This document shows positions 11,072 through 24,235 of a stretch of 64,000 bases of DNA, piece by piece. Where the stretch lies: NCBI GenBank assembly GCA_035235625.1, contig CP141145.1, positions 29,142,563-29,206,562 of the forward strand, read 5' to 3'. Each line of letters starts with the position of its first letter. Within the stretch, counting starts at the first letter, position 1. A program made the position numbers and the translations under genes. This DNA is from Saururus chinensis. Lineage: Eukaryota > Streptophyta > Magnoliopsida > Piperales > Saururaceae. The notes under the pieces are model-generated. The model saw only the letters and a program-made list of their open reading frames with translations, ran no database searches and was not told the origin of the DNA.

Positions 11072-11773
11072 TTACTGTTCCCAAGCATCAAGAGAAGTTT
11101 GAAGGTACACTTGTGCGGTGAAAGTGAAAACGAAGGTTCACATGCCATGCTGCTATAACAACCAATGTTTATGCTTAAACACTAATCAATTACAATTCAA
11201 ATAGCCCCACATAGGAGCTAATGGTGGTTGGGGATGCCCTTGTTGCAAGGGCCATCCTATGTTGGTGCCTGGTGGTGGCAATCTATACATCTGCTGACAG
11301 TGAGTTAAACCAACCTTACCCACCCTGTCTCTCCATATGAGGCGTGATGTTCTGTTTTAGGTGCAACTTACCTAATGCTTGATGCATTTTTTTGATGAAA
11401 TTATCTATTTAATTGATTATATTATGTATTTTCTTCTGTATTTTTTTGGACAGTTCACTGTCCAGATGGTATGTTCCATGAATAAAAAAGATATATGGAG
11501 AAATGATGTTGATTGAATTAACAAAAATTGTTTGGGTCCATTGTGGGTCCCCTAGGCTGGAAACTAATTATGATTTTTATCTAACTTTTTAATTGTAAAA
11601 AGCTCAATTAGCCTTCTTTCAAGCATTTTGTATTTGTAAAGCTGTAAATAAACCCGCAAAGACATGGTGCGTGTTTCTTCTAATTAGACTTACTCTTTCT
11701 CTCTCAATAGCCATCAACTAAAAAGTGAAAAAGCACTCCAGATTTTTGTGCTCTTTAAATTCCCAAACATCTC

Positions 11774-11784
11774 AGATATATAAA
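11774..11784 (+). promoter_or_regulatory. Probable TATA box of the RING-H2 gene
   Basis: An atatataaat stretch lies about 100 bp before the start codon at 11878, a normal distance for a plant core promoter with a short 5' UTR. A pyrimidine-rich ttactctttctctctc stretch lies about 80 bp upstream of it. Confidence 0.45.
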
Positions 11785-11877
11785 TCTCATGCCTGCCCAA
11801 GTAACCCAGAAGGTTTCCTTGGATAGAAATCTCCTTGTTTCCTGCTTGCCTCTGTTTCTACAAGCCTGGGAGGTTTG

Positions 11878-13186
11878 ATGGGTGTAGAACACTCTCAAAG
11901 CTCTCACCCTTACCCTCCATCACTTCAGCTGAAGCTTTATCAGGCTTTCATCTTTTCAGTGCCCATCCTCTTCACCATAATTTTGTTCCTCTTGTTTTAT
12001 CTTTTTTACCTGAAAAGGAGAAGATCCACAGGTCCCTCCTCACCCCAGCCAGTGACTCCAAGAATGTTCAGCCAAGCTACTTCTCTTCTTTCTCTGGTAA
12101 TGTCTCTTTCATCTGGAAAGACTTGTCTTGTTCACTATTTATGTGTTTTCAACTTCCAATACAGAGAAATGAAACTTCAGAACCTTCAGGTTATCTGGTC
12201 GTTCTTTTGCGCATGCATGTGCCTGTATGTGCGATTAGGCAAATGACTTTTTGGGTGGTTTAGCTTCCCTTGTTCAAATCATTTATCATACTGTCCAAAG
12301 AGGTTTTTATTATTGTTGTCTGGGCAAGTGGAAACCGGCATCTCATTAAATGTCGATTGAATTAGCAAATGACCTTTGCATGGTTTTATCTTCCTATATC
12401 ATGATGTTCCTGGCGTTCTCCAAAAAGGATCTATTCAACATATTAATAGTGGTTTCTAGGTGTTCTCTACTAACAATGAGCAGTTAGTGATTAAGGACTC
12501 CTTAGTAGAACTAAGACAGAGCATATATTCATTTAATCTTTTAATTTTTTTTTGTAAAAGCTACAATCTTTTTTTTTTTTTTGCTGATTCCTCAGCCCTT
12601 TGACACGGCTTTGAAAAAGGAATTAAGAGAGGGGCTTCCTGTGGTCATCTTTGACGAGGAGAATGAAAATTCCAGGGACACTCTGTAAGTAGACCATTTC
12701 GTTGACATTCAAAGCACAATTACTTACAGCCAGATGGGTCTTTCCCATCAAGCAGTTCTGCTAAATTTGCATTAATTTTCTTCTAACAAATGCTCAAAAT
12801 TATGTAGGTGTTGCGTGTGCCTTGGCGATTTTGAGAGAGAGGAGCAGTTGCACCAAATCCCATCTTGCAACCACCTCTTTCATATAGACTGCATCCACCA
12901 CTGGCTCATTGCAAACGCGACATGCCCCCTGTGTAGGGCCCCAGTCCTTCCCCTCCTGAAGGACCCACTTGAAAAATTCAATGCAGTTCAATTGGCAGGA
13001 GCAAACAGCCCACAAGAGGAACTGCAGCAGGAAGTTCAAGAACCTGTTGAAGTTGTTGTCCAACCATCTGACTCTCTGCAGGAAGGATCCACTAGTGGAG
13101 GTCCATGTTTATCACAGTCTCACGTTTCAGGCGAGGAGCCTGACAGAGTTCCGATTTTCCGAATCCAGATGCAGGGAGTGGTGTGA
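11878..13186 (+). CDS. RING-H2 finger E3 ubiquitin ligase, ATL family
   Basis: Three exons are inferred, 11878-12096, 12596-12684 and 12808-13186, with GT-AG introns (gtaatg...ctcag and gtaagt...tgtag). They give 228 residues. Residues 23-45 form one hydrophobic membrane segment (AFIFSVPILFTIILFLLFYL onward) followed by KRRR, so the RING side should face the cytosol. Exon 2 encodes the PFDTALKKELREGLPVVIFDEE linker, with the ATL-type GLPVV segment. Exon 3 starts at the RING-H2 domain (about residues 104-145), spaced C-x2-C-x15-C-x-H-x2-H-x2-C-x10-C-x2-C with all eight zinc ligands and the tryptophan used for E2 contact. The tail is glutamine/serine-rich without a domain. The linker and RING resemble the ATL7/ATL58/ATL59 group as I remember it; substrate and pathway are unknown. 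The ATG at 11878 is preferred because it directly precedes the membrane segment and follows a TATA box at a normal distance. Confidence 0.88.
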
Positions 13187-14639
13187 GCTTCATACGTCAG
13201 TTTGAGGAGAGGCAACACATCGCAAAATAGGCAAAAAGGTTGCAAGTGGTAAAGAGATAAATGGACGCTTGACACCTCTTGTGAAAAATGAAGACACATC
13301 GCGCATAATCGTGGAAATTTTTTGTAATTGTTTCGGCTGTACTGTGCCCAAGAAATGCTCTTACAGAGCACGAAACTTGAAATTTTCGAGGGGCTATACT
13401 GGCTGAACAAGTGAAACTCACTCCACAAATTTCAAGAGATACCCAAAAGAAAATGCACCCTAATGTGCGTGCTATTGTTCACATATTCTATATTTTTTTT
13501 ATCATATAATAGTTAGCACTTTTTTTATATACAAAATAATTAGCACTTCAGGATGAGCTGCAAATGACTATGAATGACATTTACCAGAGATAGAGATTGA
13601 ATTGCAATGAATACCACCCCAGATGATGGAATTCAGACTTCGCATCAAGTTGAGGCTGCTTCCGTTTCCCTCCGTCTCCTTACTCAGTGGCATGGCCCCA
13701 GCATAGATACTGTTCATTGAAAACACAGTTCATATAAACGGATAAAAAGCAGTCAAGGTCTGCCTGTTGCAGAACTCATCATAGTTTCACTTTTGAGTAT
13801 CTGACCAATAAATTGCGATAGAACAGTAAGTAGTGCACCAACTGGCAAAACATGGCTAGATGGAGCAGTGAATAAATACGGCTGAAGAGCATGCTGATGG
13901 CGACTGTGGATAGTGCGCAAAAAGATGCACCCAAGCTCTCTTGGGAACGAATTTATGCTCGAGGAATTGACTCACGGAATCACGCATATAGCTATGATCT
14001 ATAAGAGGAAAGTAGGTTCTGCGTAACTGACGATTCATTTTGCTCGTACGTTCTTGACCATGTCAAGCAGCAACACGAAAAGGAAACTAATTGCCCAAAG
14101 GAAGCAGGATTTCGTTTAATTGTTCAATACCTTGTGTAAAGTTTGCTCAATCACTAATTAATGAAATCAATGAGTACAATAACCATGTAGAGAGCAGAGA
14201 TAGAAAAAGCGAACTCCAACAAAGATTAGAGAAAGTTTGTCCTCTTCTCGGAAGACATGGTAAGCTCTCAGATCTTGCCGTGCCTATCAACTTTATTTGG
14301 CTTCAATTTCTTCTTCCATTTGTGCATTTTGCATGAGAAAAAGGACTGCAGGTTAGATTTTATGGTGTGAGTGGATCCCACATGTATATGTAAGTGATTT
14401 AGGATTTTTTAAATTTGGCTTGAGTTGGTCCATATAATTCTAAGTTAATTCAAATGAAACCTAATTCTTTTCTCCTTCTATGTCATCGACAACCTCTTTG
14501 GTTAACAACTTCTTTTACTAATATATCACAATCGATAGTGAAGATAGTTGACAATTGATAGTTGACTTTTAGAGTTGACAATTGGCAGTTGAGTGTTTAA
14601 AATCTTCTTTATTTTTTATTTACTTATTTAATTTATTAA
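13187..14639. other. 3' flank of the RING-H2 gene, otherwise nothing recognised
   Basis: The first few hundred bases are probably 3' UTR. Beyond that only short overlapping frames and AT-rich sequence are seen. Short direct repeats of a gttgacaattg(a/g)(t/c)agttga unit lie near 14545-14595. Confidence 0.5.
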
Positions 14640-14850
14640 TAAAGTTTGCTCACTGTGAGCCGAATGTAAGAAATGCATATGAAGCATTCATTTTTTAGAT
14701 TGATGGCACACATGTTAGTGCATGTTAGTATAAATAGGTACTTATGCTCATATGTGCTAGTGTGTACACCATCAATCTCAAAAATGAATGTTTCACATGT
14801 GTTCTTTATGCACAGCTCATTGTCAGAACGAAACATAAAAAATACTTCTC
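14640..14850. repeat. Imperfect foldback (about 200 bp)
   Basis: The left arm (from about 14645, with gcattcattttttagattg) pairs with the right arm (to about 14845, with caatctcaaaaatgaatg) around a loop near 14735. The match extends tens of bases each way with mismatches. Because the two strands resemble each other, both give similar open frames (MHMKHSFF and its mirror), which are not genes. It may be an old MITE or a hairpin RNA source. Confidence 0.65.
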
Positions 14851-14994
14851 TCAAAATATTGGCTTCTTGCCATTTTACTATAATAAATATGCTTATCAAC
14901 TATCCATGGTTGACTAGTTGGAAAGTAGAAAATAAATAAATTTGTAACAGCTCCTTTAACTAGTTTGCGGTTGGTCTTGTTAGATTCTTTGAAT

Positions 14995-15100
14995 GATGAA
15001 AAGGAGGAGACCGAGGAGGAGAAGGGGGACGAAGGAGAGGGAGGAGTTGAGGAGGTGGAAGTAGAGGAGGGAGGAGGAGGCCGAGGAATTGGAGCTATGT
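14995..15100. repeat. Purine-rich (gga)n tract
   Basis: A run of about 100 bases is almost entirely G and A on the plus strand (gatgaaaaggaggagaccga onward). It is low-complexity sequence with no coding evidence. Confidence 0.7.
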
Positions 15101-17109
15101 AGAGTGGCTGGCCAGCGGAAGCGTGACAGTCTCAGGGCCTTGGGGGAGGCGCAAAGCATAAACATTGATTCTTTAATTGATTAATTACACAAAAAAGCAT
15201 GCAAATACAATTCCATAAGCAATAATCTATCCAAATCAGAGCATGCAAGTAATCAAAACGAAAATTTGGAACAAAAACTCATTGACCTTGGGTTGTTTAG
15301 CCCCAAACACATCCTCAAGCCTTCACATGATCATCTGTTTGCAATTGAACACAATTGAATCAAGAAGGGATGGGGTTTTTACCTCTTATATGTAGATCCC
15401 TCTTAAGCCTTGATCTTAGCTCGAAATCTCAGCAAAGGAACGCCCCAAAGCCTCTTCTTTGAATCCCCAACCAGCAGGGAGCACGATCTCCTTCGTTTGC
15501 CTCATCAAGGAGTGGAAGAGAGGAGATTAGAGGGGCCGGCCAACAAATTTTTCCCAAAATCTATGGAGGCCACACCAAGGGAGAGAGGAGGGGGCCGGAT
15601 TAGGGTGAGAGAAAGGAGAGGGGGCCACACCAAAGAGTTAGAGTTTCTCCTCTCCCTCTTCTCCCTTTTGTACCCCTCTTAATCCTTTTTTAATTGGGCT
15701 TAATTGAACGTACTTTTCTGGGTTTTGCTTTGAAGGTCTAACACAACGGGAGAGGGCTCCATCTCTCAGAGCCCGCCGGGGTCTGGATCCCCTGCACACG
15801 CCAAGCCCGCGACCCTCACTAACCACAGGTCTGACCATAAACACTTAATTCGTGAGTTGGGCCCCACAATGTGTTAATGCACATCCTAGTTACATGCCTA
15901 GTGTGCATGTGTGACGCATGTAGGTCCTAATAGAATTAGTGTCACGATGGCATATGTGAGGTTGGCATTAACACCCCCACTAACCTTGAACCTCGTGGCC
16001 CACGGCTCACTCGTACAGAGAATAACGTGGACCAAAATGGGCCCAAGCCCATACCCTGGTCCAACATCCCCCACTATGGGTGAATAGCTCATATGGTCCA
16101 ACAATGACTTGCACTAGTCCTATCGAAGACTAATACTATGAGCGTGCTTATAAAATAGATATGTCATTAAGGCCTTAGTGAATATATCTGCAAACATCTC
16201 AGTAGTAGGAATATGACTTAGAGTCGCTTTTCCCCTCTGTAGCATGTCAAAAATGTAATAGTAATACACCTCAATGTACTTACCCTTCACACTGATCTCC
16301 TCATTCTTAAGTGTCGACACTATTGCTAGATTATCATAATAAATTTAGATAAGAGCATCAATCCAATTTCCTAGCCTCAATCTTGCTAGAAATTCTTTTA
16401 TCCATATTGCCTGGGAAGCTACAATACTGCATGCATAGAACTCAACCTCCATCGTAGACTTAGAAACACTCTTCTGTTTCTTGCTTACCCATGATATAGC
16501 CCCGCCTCTAAATATGAAGAAAAATCTGGCAATGGATTTCCTATCGTATGGATCACCCACATAGTCTGAATCACTATATTCAGCCAATGACAGACTCTTT
16601 GCCTAATAAGCGGGTTTTAAACTCTTAGATCTTAGAAGGTACCAAAATACCCTATTTACTGTTTACCAGTGTTGAAGTCTAGGGTTTGCTTGGTAATGGC
16701 TCAGCAAGTGTAAGGACCCTCATCCTTAAACCGGGTTTTGGTTTTCTTTAATTATAGGTTATCGTGAGATTTACGCGTTTTCTGATCTTATTCGGTGATT
16801 TCGTAAATAAATAGTGTTTGTGATAGTTTTAACCAAAATTAACTTCAATATTAGTGGTTTTGAGTGATTTTAAACCAAATGTGAATTTTTGAGATTTTTC
16901 GGAATTTTTACTATTTTCCCAAAAATTAGGGTTTTGGCACCGTTAAAAAATTTATTTTTGGGTCAAATGAACCTAGACATATACTTAAGGTCCCACAAAA
17001 ATTTTCAAAATTTTATTACGTTTAAAATGTGCTTAAATTTACAAAATACCCACTTTTAGCCTACTTTTCATATTTACACCCCAAAACTTACCTATGCCTA
17101 CCCCAACCC

Positions 17110-17120
17110 TTACTATAAAA
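17110..17120 (+). promoter_or_regulatory. TATA-like site of the 3.4-kb LTR
   Basis: actataaaagg lies about 400 bp into the LTR and is also present in the inverted copy (reverse complement near 3505-3520). It is the best candidate for the LTR promoter and sets the element's orientation. Confidence 0.45.
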
Positions 17121-18694
17121 GGGCAAACCTGAGCCATTTCCATTTTTGGGAATAGGCTAAGGAAGGAGGGCTGGCCTAATCCCCACTTAGGCCCGAATTA
17201 GAAGCCGATTAAGGTAAGCTTGCTCTAATTAAGCACTAATCTATGACTTTTCTCTTAATTTCTTCCAAATCTACCATTTTCCCCTTGATTCAATTCGTTT
17301 TTGACCATCAAAAGCTACTGATTTGTGTTTTACTACAAACCCTAACATTCAAATTTTGATTTTTACTACCAACAAGCCCTAGATCTAAGGTTTAATTAGT
17401 TATTTCTTGGGTAAATCGATTTCTATTAGAGTTTAATTCAAACTCATTGTGTTTTCAAGGATTTCAAGAAGGGTGACTCTTCAATCCGAGCTTAATCAAG
17501 TGCTGAGGTAATGGGTCTTCAAAATCTCTGTTTATCCATGGTAAAACTCTCTATTTTTGGCTTATTTCAAAATGGTTTGCTTGATTTAGTGTGTTAATGG
17601 TAAGATTAGAAAATGGAATTATTTAATCCCGATTTCTTAGGGTTTTGCATTATTATAGTTTGGTTTGATATTCTGGAAGTCAAGGAGGACTTTTGATGAT
17701 GATTAGGGTGTTAGATGTGGATTTGAAGTGTTATCTATGGTGTTTCGGTTTGGATTTGCGAAAGGAAGAAGATGACTGCTTCGTTGTTGGCGATCAATCG
17801 GCCTTGCAGGGCGATCGATCGGCTGAACTATAAATTTCAAATTTTTACGTGTAACCGATCGAACGGCCTGAAGGGCGATCGATCGGCTACACAGGAAATT
17901 GTGTGTTGTGCATATGATGTCTATTTTGATGATTCTACTTTAGCTTGCCAATTTTATATGAATGTGGAGTGATTTAAGCTATGTTAGGCTACTGGAAATA
18001 CATGCTATTGAGTTTATAGAGTTGAGACATATGCTTAGAGATGATGGGATGACTTATGTTTTGTGGCATGATGTTGGAATCGTTATCTTGAAATTATGAA
18101 CGGTTGTTTCCCTTTGGATAAGCATATACTTTTAGTAGGACTACAATTACGGTTGGACTGATTTGTCATGATAGATTGTGGTTAGTAGTGTGTGGATGTT
18201 GGTGATTTCCATGACTCAATGATGAAATGAGTGATGTTATAGGTGTTTAGCCTTTGTGGTTGAGTTTTGAATTTAATTATGATTTCAACGATTCTTCTAC
18301 TATGATTTCCGCTGGAATTCATGTTTAGATAGAAATTCACATGTGTAGTGTGGTAGTGAGTTGATTTTCAAGCATGTTGATATGCATTATGTGAAAGGCT
18401 TCTACTAGTTACACACACACACACATGTGGGGGTTAAATGATGATGTTGAAGCTTAATATTGTGATTATGAATGATGCATTAGGGGCTGGTGAGAGCACT
18501 TATCATGATTAGGATTCATGTATGCTTTGCCCACGCATGTACCATGCTGCACGCATCATGAAAATGGATTTCCAATTGAGGCTTCATCGTGATTAATCGA
18601 ATTTGACCGATTGGATGCAATGTGATGGAATTGTGTGCCGGATTGATCGGTCGTGGATTAATCGCAAGTTGATTGGTCCGAAAGGACATATTTT

Positions 18695-18790
18695 GTTTTG
18701 AAGTTCCTGTGTGGGACGATTTGAAGTTCCTGTGTGGGACGATTTGAAGTTCCTGTGTGGAACGATTTGAAGTTCCTGTGTGGAACGAGT
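18695..18790 (+). repeat. 23-bp tandem repeat inside solo LTR copy 2
   Basis: Four units of cgatttgaagttcctgtgtg(g) follow each other; copy 1 has three units (1860-1930). Confidence 0.85.
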
Positions 18791-19194
18791 GTACTCCCCG
18801 GGTTGAGTCTTGTTTAATGGAATGATGTGGGGACGAGTTGTGTACTTGTCTTGCGGATATGTGAGAATATTATTATGTGTGTCATCTGGACCCTGAGAAT
18901 CCAGTGTGATATGCCGTGTGCACCCCGCTACCACGTGTTCTAGGGTTCTCTGTGTGAGAACTCGGGCTCTTCCCTCCGCAGGAGATGTCCCTAGGCGAAC
19001 ACCCTTGCTCTAGATTCTCTGTGTGAGAATGGGACATCCTTGGCCAGGATCATCCAGGGCGAGCAGTATTAAGGATTGACAACCCCGATCTTTCTTGAAT
19101 TCTTGTGTAGGATTTTGGACCATGACACGCCTTCGTGGCCTTGTCTATGCTCCCGTCTGTGTGACGTTAACGTGTGATTACTCCTTGATGGAGG

Positions 19195-19490
19195 TGGATT
19201 GTGATGACATTATGCATGTGGGAATATGTATGTTAGAGATACATCCATGCATGTTGACTTTGATGATAAAATGCATGTGGAAATATGTATGTTAGAGATA
19301 CATCCATGCATGTTGATTTTGATGTTATGCATGTGGAATATGTATGTTAGAGATACATCCATGTAGGTTGTGATGATATTATGCATGTGGGAATATGTAT
19401 GTTAGAGATACATCCATGCGGGATTGGTATGATGTGAATGCATGTGGGGATATGTATGCTAGAGATACATCCATGCAGGTTGAATTATGC
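19195..19490 (+). repeat. ~55-bp tandem repeat inside solo LTR copy 2
   Basis: Five units share a tatgtatg(t/c)tagagatacatccatg core, separated by variable ttgatgttatgcatgtggaa-type spacers. It matches the array at 1179-1440. Confidence 0.85.
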
Positions 19491-22400
19491 ATTATGATGC
19501 AGTGTTAGATGACATGAATGTGTGATCAGAAAGTGATGCACCATGTAAATCTGTGATTTGAACGATCTCATTACTATGCTATCGTATTTTTAACGTTGAC
19601 AGTGATATTAAAACCATTGCTGAGTTTGTTAAAACTCACCCCTCTTTTGTGTTTTGATTTGGGGCTGCGTGGTGCGACACGCAGACGGACAGGATTGCCT
19701 CTTTAAGGAAAGGTCAGATGTAGCTTGGGTGTGATGATGGAGATCGTTGAGTGACTTACCTGCGTTTGTTTCATGCTTTATGTTCGAACCTTTTGTAGGG
19801 TTCTTGTTTTGGATTTATGTCATATACTACAGTTGTGATGATTATAACTTATTTTGAGCCGGTGTGGGCTTTACTTAACTAAGTTTGTGGGTTTGAGATT
19901 GTTGTTTACTTTGTGATAAGCAACACCTTTTTCTTCCCTTTTATTTACTCTTGCTCAAAGGATTGTGCGCACTCCGTGTTGCTGTTAATCGCCCGTGGTT
20001 AGGGTTAAGTCTTCCGCTAGATCATTTCTCAATTTTCACTTCGTCGCCCCCGCGTGCTTGACCGGCCCCTGGACCGGGTTCGGCTCGGGTCGGGCATCAC
20101 CGGGGCGTGACAGCAAGCCTATCACAAAACTCAAATCAGACCTTGTATAGGTCATGTCATATATTAGGCTACCAATAGCATGTGCATATAGCACTAACTC
20201 CATCCAAAGTCTATCTTTCTTAGCCCGAGGAGCCATATTCTTAGACCCATCTGCCTTAAGCTTCTTTTTGAATATCCATTTACAACAAATGAGCTTCCGC
20301 CCTTCAAGTAGATCTACTATCTCCTAGACCTTGTTCTTTAGGATATAGTCTATCTCCTCTTAAATGACACTTTACCATTATTGAGCATATGGAAGACTCA
20401 AAGCTTGCTCAAGAGTAATCGGGTCATGTAGAACAAGTTTATCTAACGTGATGTTGTCTTCCCCTAGCATTGTATAGAATTCCCTCAACTATGTTACATG
20501 TCTTCTTTCCCTCAATGCCCTGGGTTCCTGTTCGGTTTCGTTTTAACATGATCCAATTACTTCCTTTGGGGAAGTGATAGGACTAGCCTTTTTTACAACC
20601 TCAAATAAATCTACTCATTTATTAGGTATTCTAGGATTTAATTCTTCTTCCAAGAAATAAACATCTTTAGACTCAATTACCCCCACTGTCCCATCCATGT
20701 GGAGAACTACAAATTTGTACCCTTTAGAGTGATCATAGTAACCAATAAAGCTACACTTTATGGTCTTAGGATCCATCTTTGATCTATGTTAGTCAGACAC
20801 ATGTACATGTACCTTGGACCCCCACACTCTAAGATACCCTAAGTTTGGACATCGACCAGTCCATAACTCATAAAGTGTTTGTTAGACTACCTTTGTGGGT
20901 ACATGATTAAGGATGTATACAGCTGTGTTTAAGGTCTCACCCTAAAAGTTAGTTCCTAACTCAGAGTGATTTAACATGAACCTTACCATGCCCATAAGCA
21001 TCCTATTATGCATTTCTGCCACTTCATTTTGTTGTGGAGTGTACGATAAATTATTGTAAGGTCCCTGATTTTTCTACGATTTTCTGGGATTTTTCTGCTA
21101 TTTTTTGGTCATTTTCAGCAGGAAAATGTGATGTTTCAGTATATTTATATTTATGTATTTTACCCCAGATTTATACCCATAGAGTCGGGTGTGGGGCTTA
21201 GTTGCAGGCTGCGGGCCTCGTTGCGTGCTTATGGCGCGAATTTTGAAGCTACAACACATAACTAGTAGGTGAATGCGTGTTAAGGACATAGATGTAAAAA
21301 TTAAAAAGATTAACTATATATATCTTCCTCCCCATCGGTTTTCACATAACTGACATTCCAGTAAAAATTTGACGTCCAATGAGTTTTTTTGAGAAACCCG
21401 AGTTGATTCTGGTCAATCCGTTCTCCCTTCTCCTACATCGGATTCTGTTGATTCTTGTCAGGATCCACTTTGCCTCACTGCCACGAGTCCGTAGGTACTG
21501 GCTATGACCGCCGCCACTGCCTCTTCTCTCCTCCACGAGGTACCGAACTTTTCTTCGGGTTTTTCTCTCCTTCAATCCCGTTTTTGAACTATGGGTATGC
21601 GATTTTGACATAGTTTGCGGCTGCTCTCAACTAGACTTATGTTTAGTTGGCCGCTAGGAACCCGTAGGCGCTGGCTAGAGCCGCCACCATGCTTTCTTCG
21701 CTCCATGGTGAGTTACCGGCACTTTGGTCGGGTTTTGTTTCTACTATTCCATCTCACTGTCCGTGGGATTTTTGGAAGCCGGTGGGTTTCCGGTTGTCGT
21801 CCAGCCACCGGTAGGACTCCGTCCAGCCTACCTCGACCCAGTGTCTGCAGGGATTTACCATTTCTGACCCCGCCTCGCCCCTATTGCCTTGCTCCACCCG
21901 ATTAGACGCTTTGGGTGCGTCTTGGGTCATTGGCATCGGCGAGCCGTGGGCCATTTAGCCATCGTGGGCTCTGCGACAATGAGGATCAGCCCCACTTGGC
22001 CCAATTATACACTCCGCCCGGAATGGGCCGCTTGTCATTACCCTATACCGTGCGAGATGCACAACCGCCCGCACTATGGGTATTGGTTGTGGGTGGCGAT
22101 CGGCAATGTCACAGCTTAGATTGGCCACAGCTAAGGGCCTTAGCCCTATTGGCTTTTGTGGGCCTTGGGTCACCCCCTTTCAGCCCTCTCCCCTGCCCCT
22201 TTGGGTCATGTGTGCATGTGGCCACGCGTGTGCGTTTGGGTTTAGGCGTCGCATTTGCATCGCCTAACCATCGGTTAGCTTGGCCACCTAATGGAGTTGA
22301 CGTAGCCCTCCTCCACCTCTCCTTTGTTCTTGAGCATTGACCCACGCTCTCCGCCCTTATGTGGGCCTTTGTTGACATGAAATCGTCGCCGTTGGGTGCT

Positions 22401-22889
22401 ATCCACGGCCGATTTAGACGTCTTTGTGGTCGGCTGAGCACGTCTTAGCCACCGGCCGATCTTCAGTGTACACCATCGACATTTGATCACACCGCCACAT
22501 ATGTTGGCACGATATTTCTCCTGGCCGCCCTAGTGTGCCGCCGTGGATCGCGGATATTGCCGCATTGATTTCTAATACCTTGTTTGGCCGTGACTAGTTC
22601 TGGTGCTTCCTAAAATCCTCGGGACAACAGCTCTCTCAGCCAGGCAATAGTTTTGACCACCAACTCCGCCTCCGACGCCGCCACCGTCGTGTGCTCGCCA
22701 TCAAACATCATGATTACAAGGTAGGGGAGCTTTGAACTTGTAAATTCATGATAGCATGCTAGGATTGTATGATTCCATGCTTTGGATGTTAAGTAACGAT
22801 CTGATTGCATGATGTACGTGTAAGCACGATTATATGGTATGCTGAAATGCATATGACATGCATGTTGGCTGTAAGCATGTTGGATGTAT

Positions 22890-23080
22890 GTATGCAGGTG
22901 CTAGTGATGGCTAGCGTGCATGTTTAGAGTATGTTTGGATTATGCATGTGCTAGTGATGGCTAGTGTGCATGTTTGGAGTATGTATGAATTATGCATGTG
23001 CTAGTGATGGCTAGTGTGTATGTTTGACGTATGTATAAATGTGTATATATGCACTAGTGATGGCTAGTGAGCATGTTTGT
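22890..23080 (+). repeat. ~50-bp tandem repeat in the left LTR
   Basis: Four units share gtgctagtgatggctagtgt and a gcatgtttgga-gtatgt block. The homologous array in the related solo LTR (about 30600-30990) is longer. Confidence 0.85.
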
Positions 23081-23854
23081 AAGCTACGTATGTATGACCG
23101 TATGTATATGTTATAAATATGTGTGATAGACATACGTATGTGTGACGACTATTTTGCCTATGATATGGTTATGTGTAAGTGTATGTGGGCAGAGGTATGG
23201 GCGATGGACAGTAAGAGGTGACAGAGGTTTGGATTGGATTTGGATACGGTTGTGTAAGCGTATGACAGAGGACAGAGGATAAGAGTATGACGGGCAAGGA
23301 TTAGAATAGATCGGTTTGGGTTGGATTGTATGTTGGGCGTTTGTCAGACAGTAAGAGTGTGCATAATTGTACAAGCATAACATACAAATTATGAAGTGAA
23401 AAGTAAGTATAATAAGTGAGATATAAGTAAGAGGGTGACAACTGGGTTGGCTCTGAGGAGCTTCATTGGAGGATGTCAGTGTAAGATGATTTGGCCATAA
23501 GATAGATGGCAAAGTATGTAAGACTGTAAGGGTTTAATGTATGATGAGTTTTGTCCATGATGTGGACAGGTTAGTGAAGTCTGCTGCCCTGACGAACTTG
23601 GGTTTCGGATTGGGCTCAGCTTCGGTTTGATCAGTTGAGGACTGTGAGTTTGTGTGGCATAATTGTACCACATAACATACTTAATTCAAACTTGAATTAT
23701 AAGCACAACTAATGATAGCATTGTGAGTTTGAAACTTGAGGGTTCGACAAATTAAGTTCTATGTTTGTGCTAGCCGATAATGAGTCGGCCGAGCATTTCT
23801 CATGTCTTGCCATGGTGTTTATCCTGCGGGATGTTGTCTGTGTGCTGTGTAGAG

Positions 23855-24095
23855 CACCGGATGTCTGATGCTCTGCTGAGAGCGATGTTGTTTCTGATTT
23901 GGTCTGCATGTTGTATCAGCCCAGACGTTTGATGCTCTGTTGAGAGCGATGTACGTTTCTGACTTTGTCTGTGTGTTGTATGAAGCCCAAACGTCTGATG
24001 CTCTGTTGAGAGCGAAGTATGTTTTCGATTTGGTCTACATGCTACATAAAGCCCAGACGTCTGATGCTCTGTTAAGAGCGTTGTATGTTTCCGCC
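23855..24095 (+). repeat. ~63-bp tandem repeat in the left LTR
   Basis: About four units share gtctgatgctctgttgagag followed by a cgatgtatgtttctgatttg-like block. The counterpart is at about 31690-31860. Confidence 0.85.
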
Positions 24096-24159
24096 CAAGA
24101 GTGGCACTGTACGTTTCTGCCCAAGTGGCACTATATGTTTTCTGCCCAAGAGTGGCAAT

Positions 24160-24235
24160 GGCACTATAAGACCCATTATGGTGGGCGATTCTATGGCACT
24201 ATAAGACCCATTATGGTGGGCAACTGTATGACCCC
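24160..24235 (+). repeat. ~34-bp tandem repeat in the left LTR
   Basis: Two units share ggcactataagacccattat and ggtgggcga. The counterpart in the solo LTR (about 31935-32070) has about four units. Confidence 0.8.

Larger units (their letters stand above)
16709..20112 (+). mobile_element. Solo LTR, 3.4-kb family, copy 2 (inside the Copia)
   Basis: A 3,404-bp sequence starting TGTAAGGACCC and ending GGGGCGTGACA is flanked by the exact 5-bp duplication gcaag (16704-16708 and 20113-20117). It is the inverted partner of 538-3930. It lies in the reverse transcriptase/RNase H part of the Copia, whose sequence resumes on the far side. A TATA-like ctataaaag near 17113 sets its orientation. No internal region or second LTR is attached. 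It carries the family's own tandem arrays: the gatcgatcg cluster, the 23-bp repeat and the ~55-bp repeat. Confidence 0.92.
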
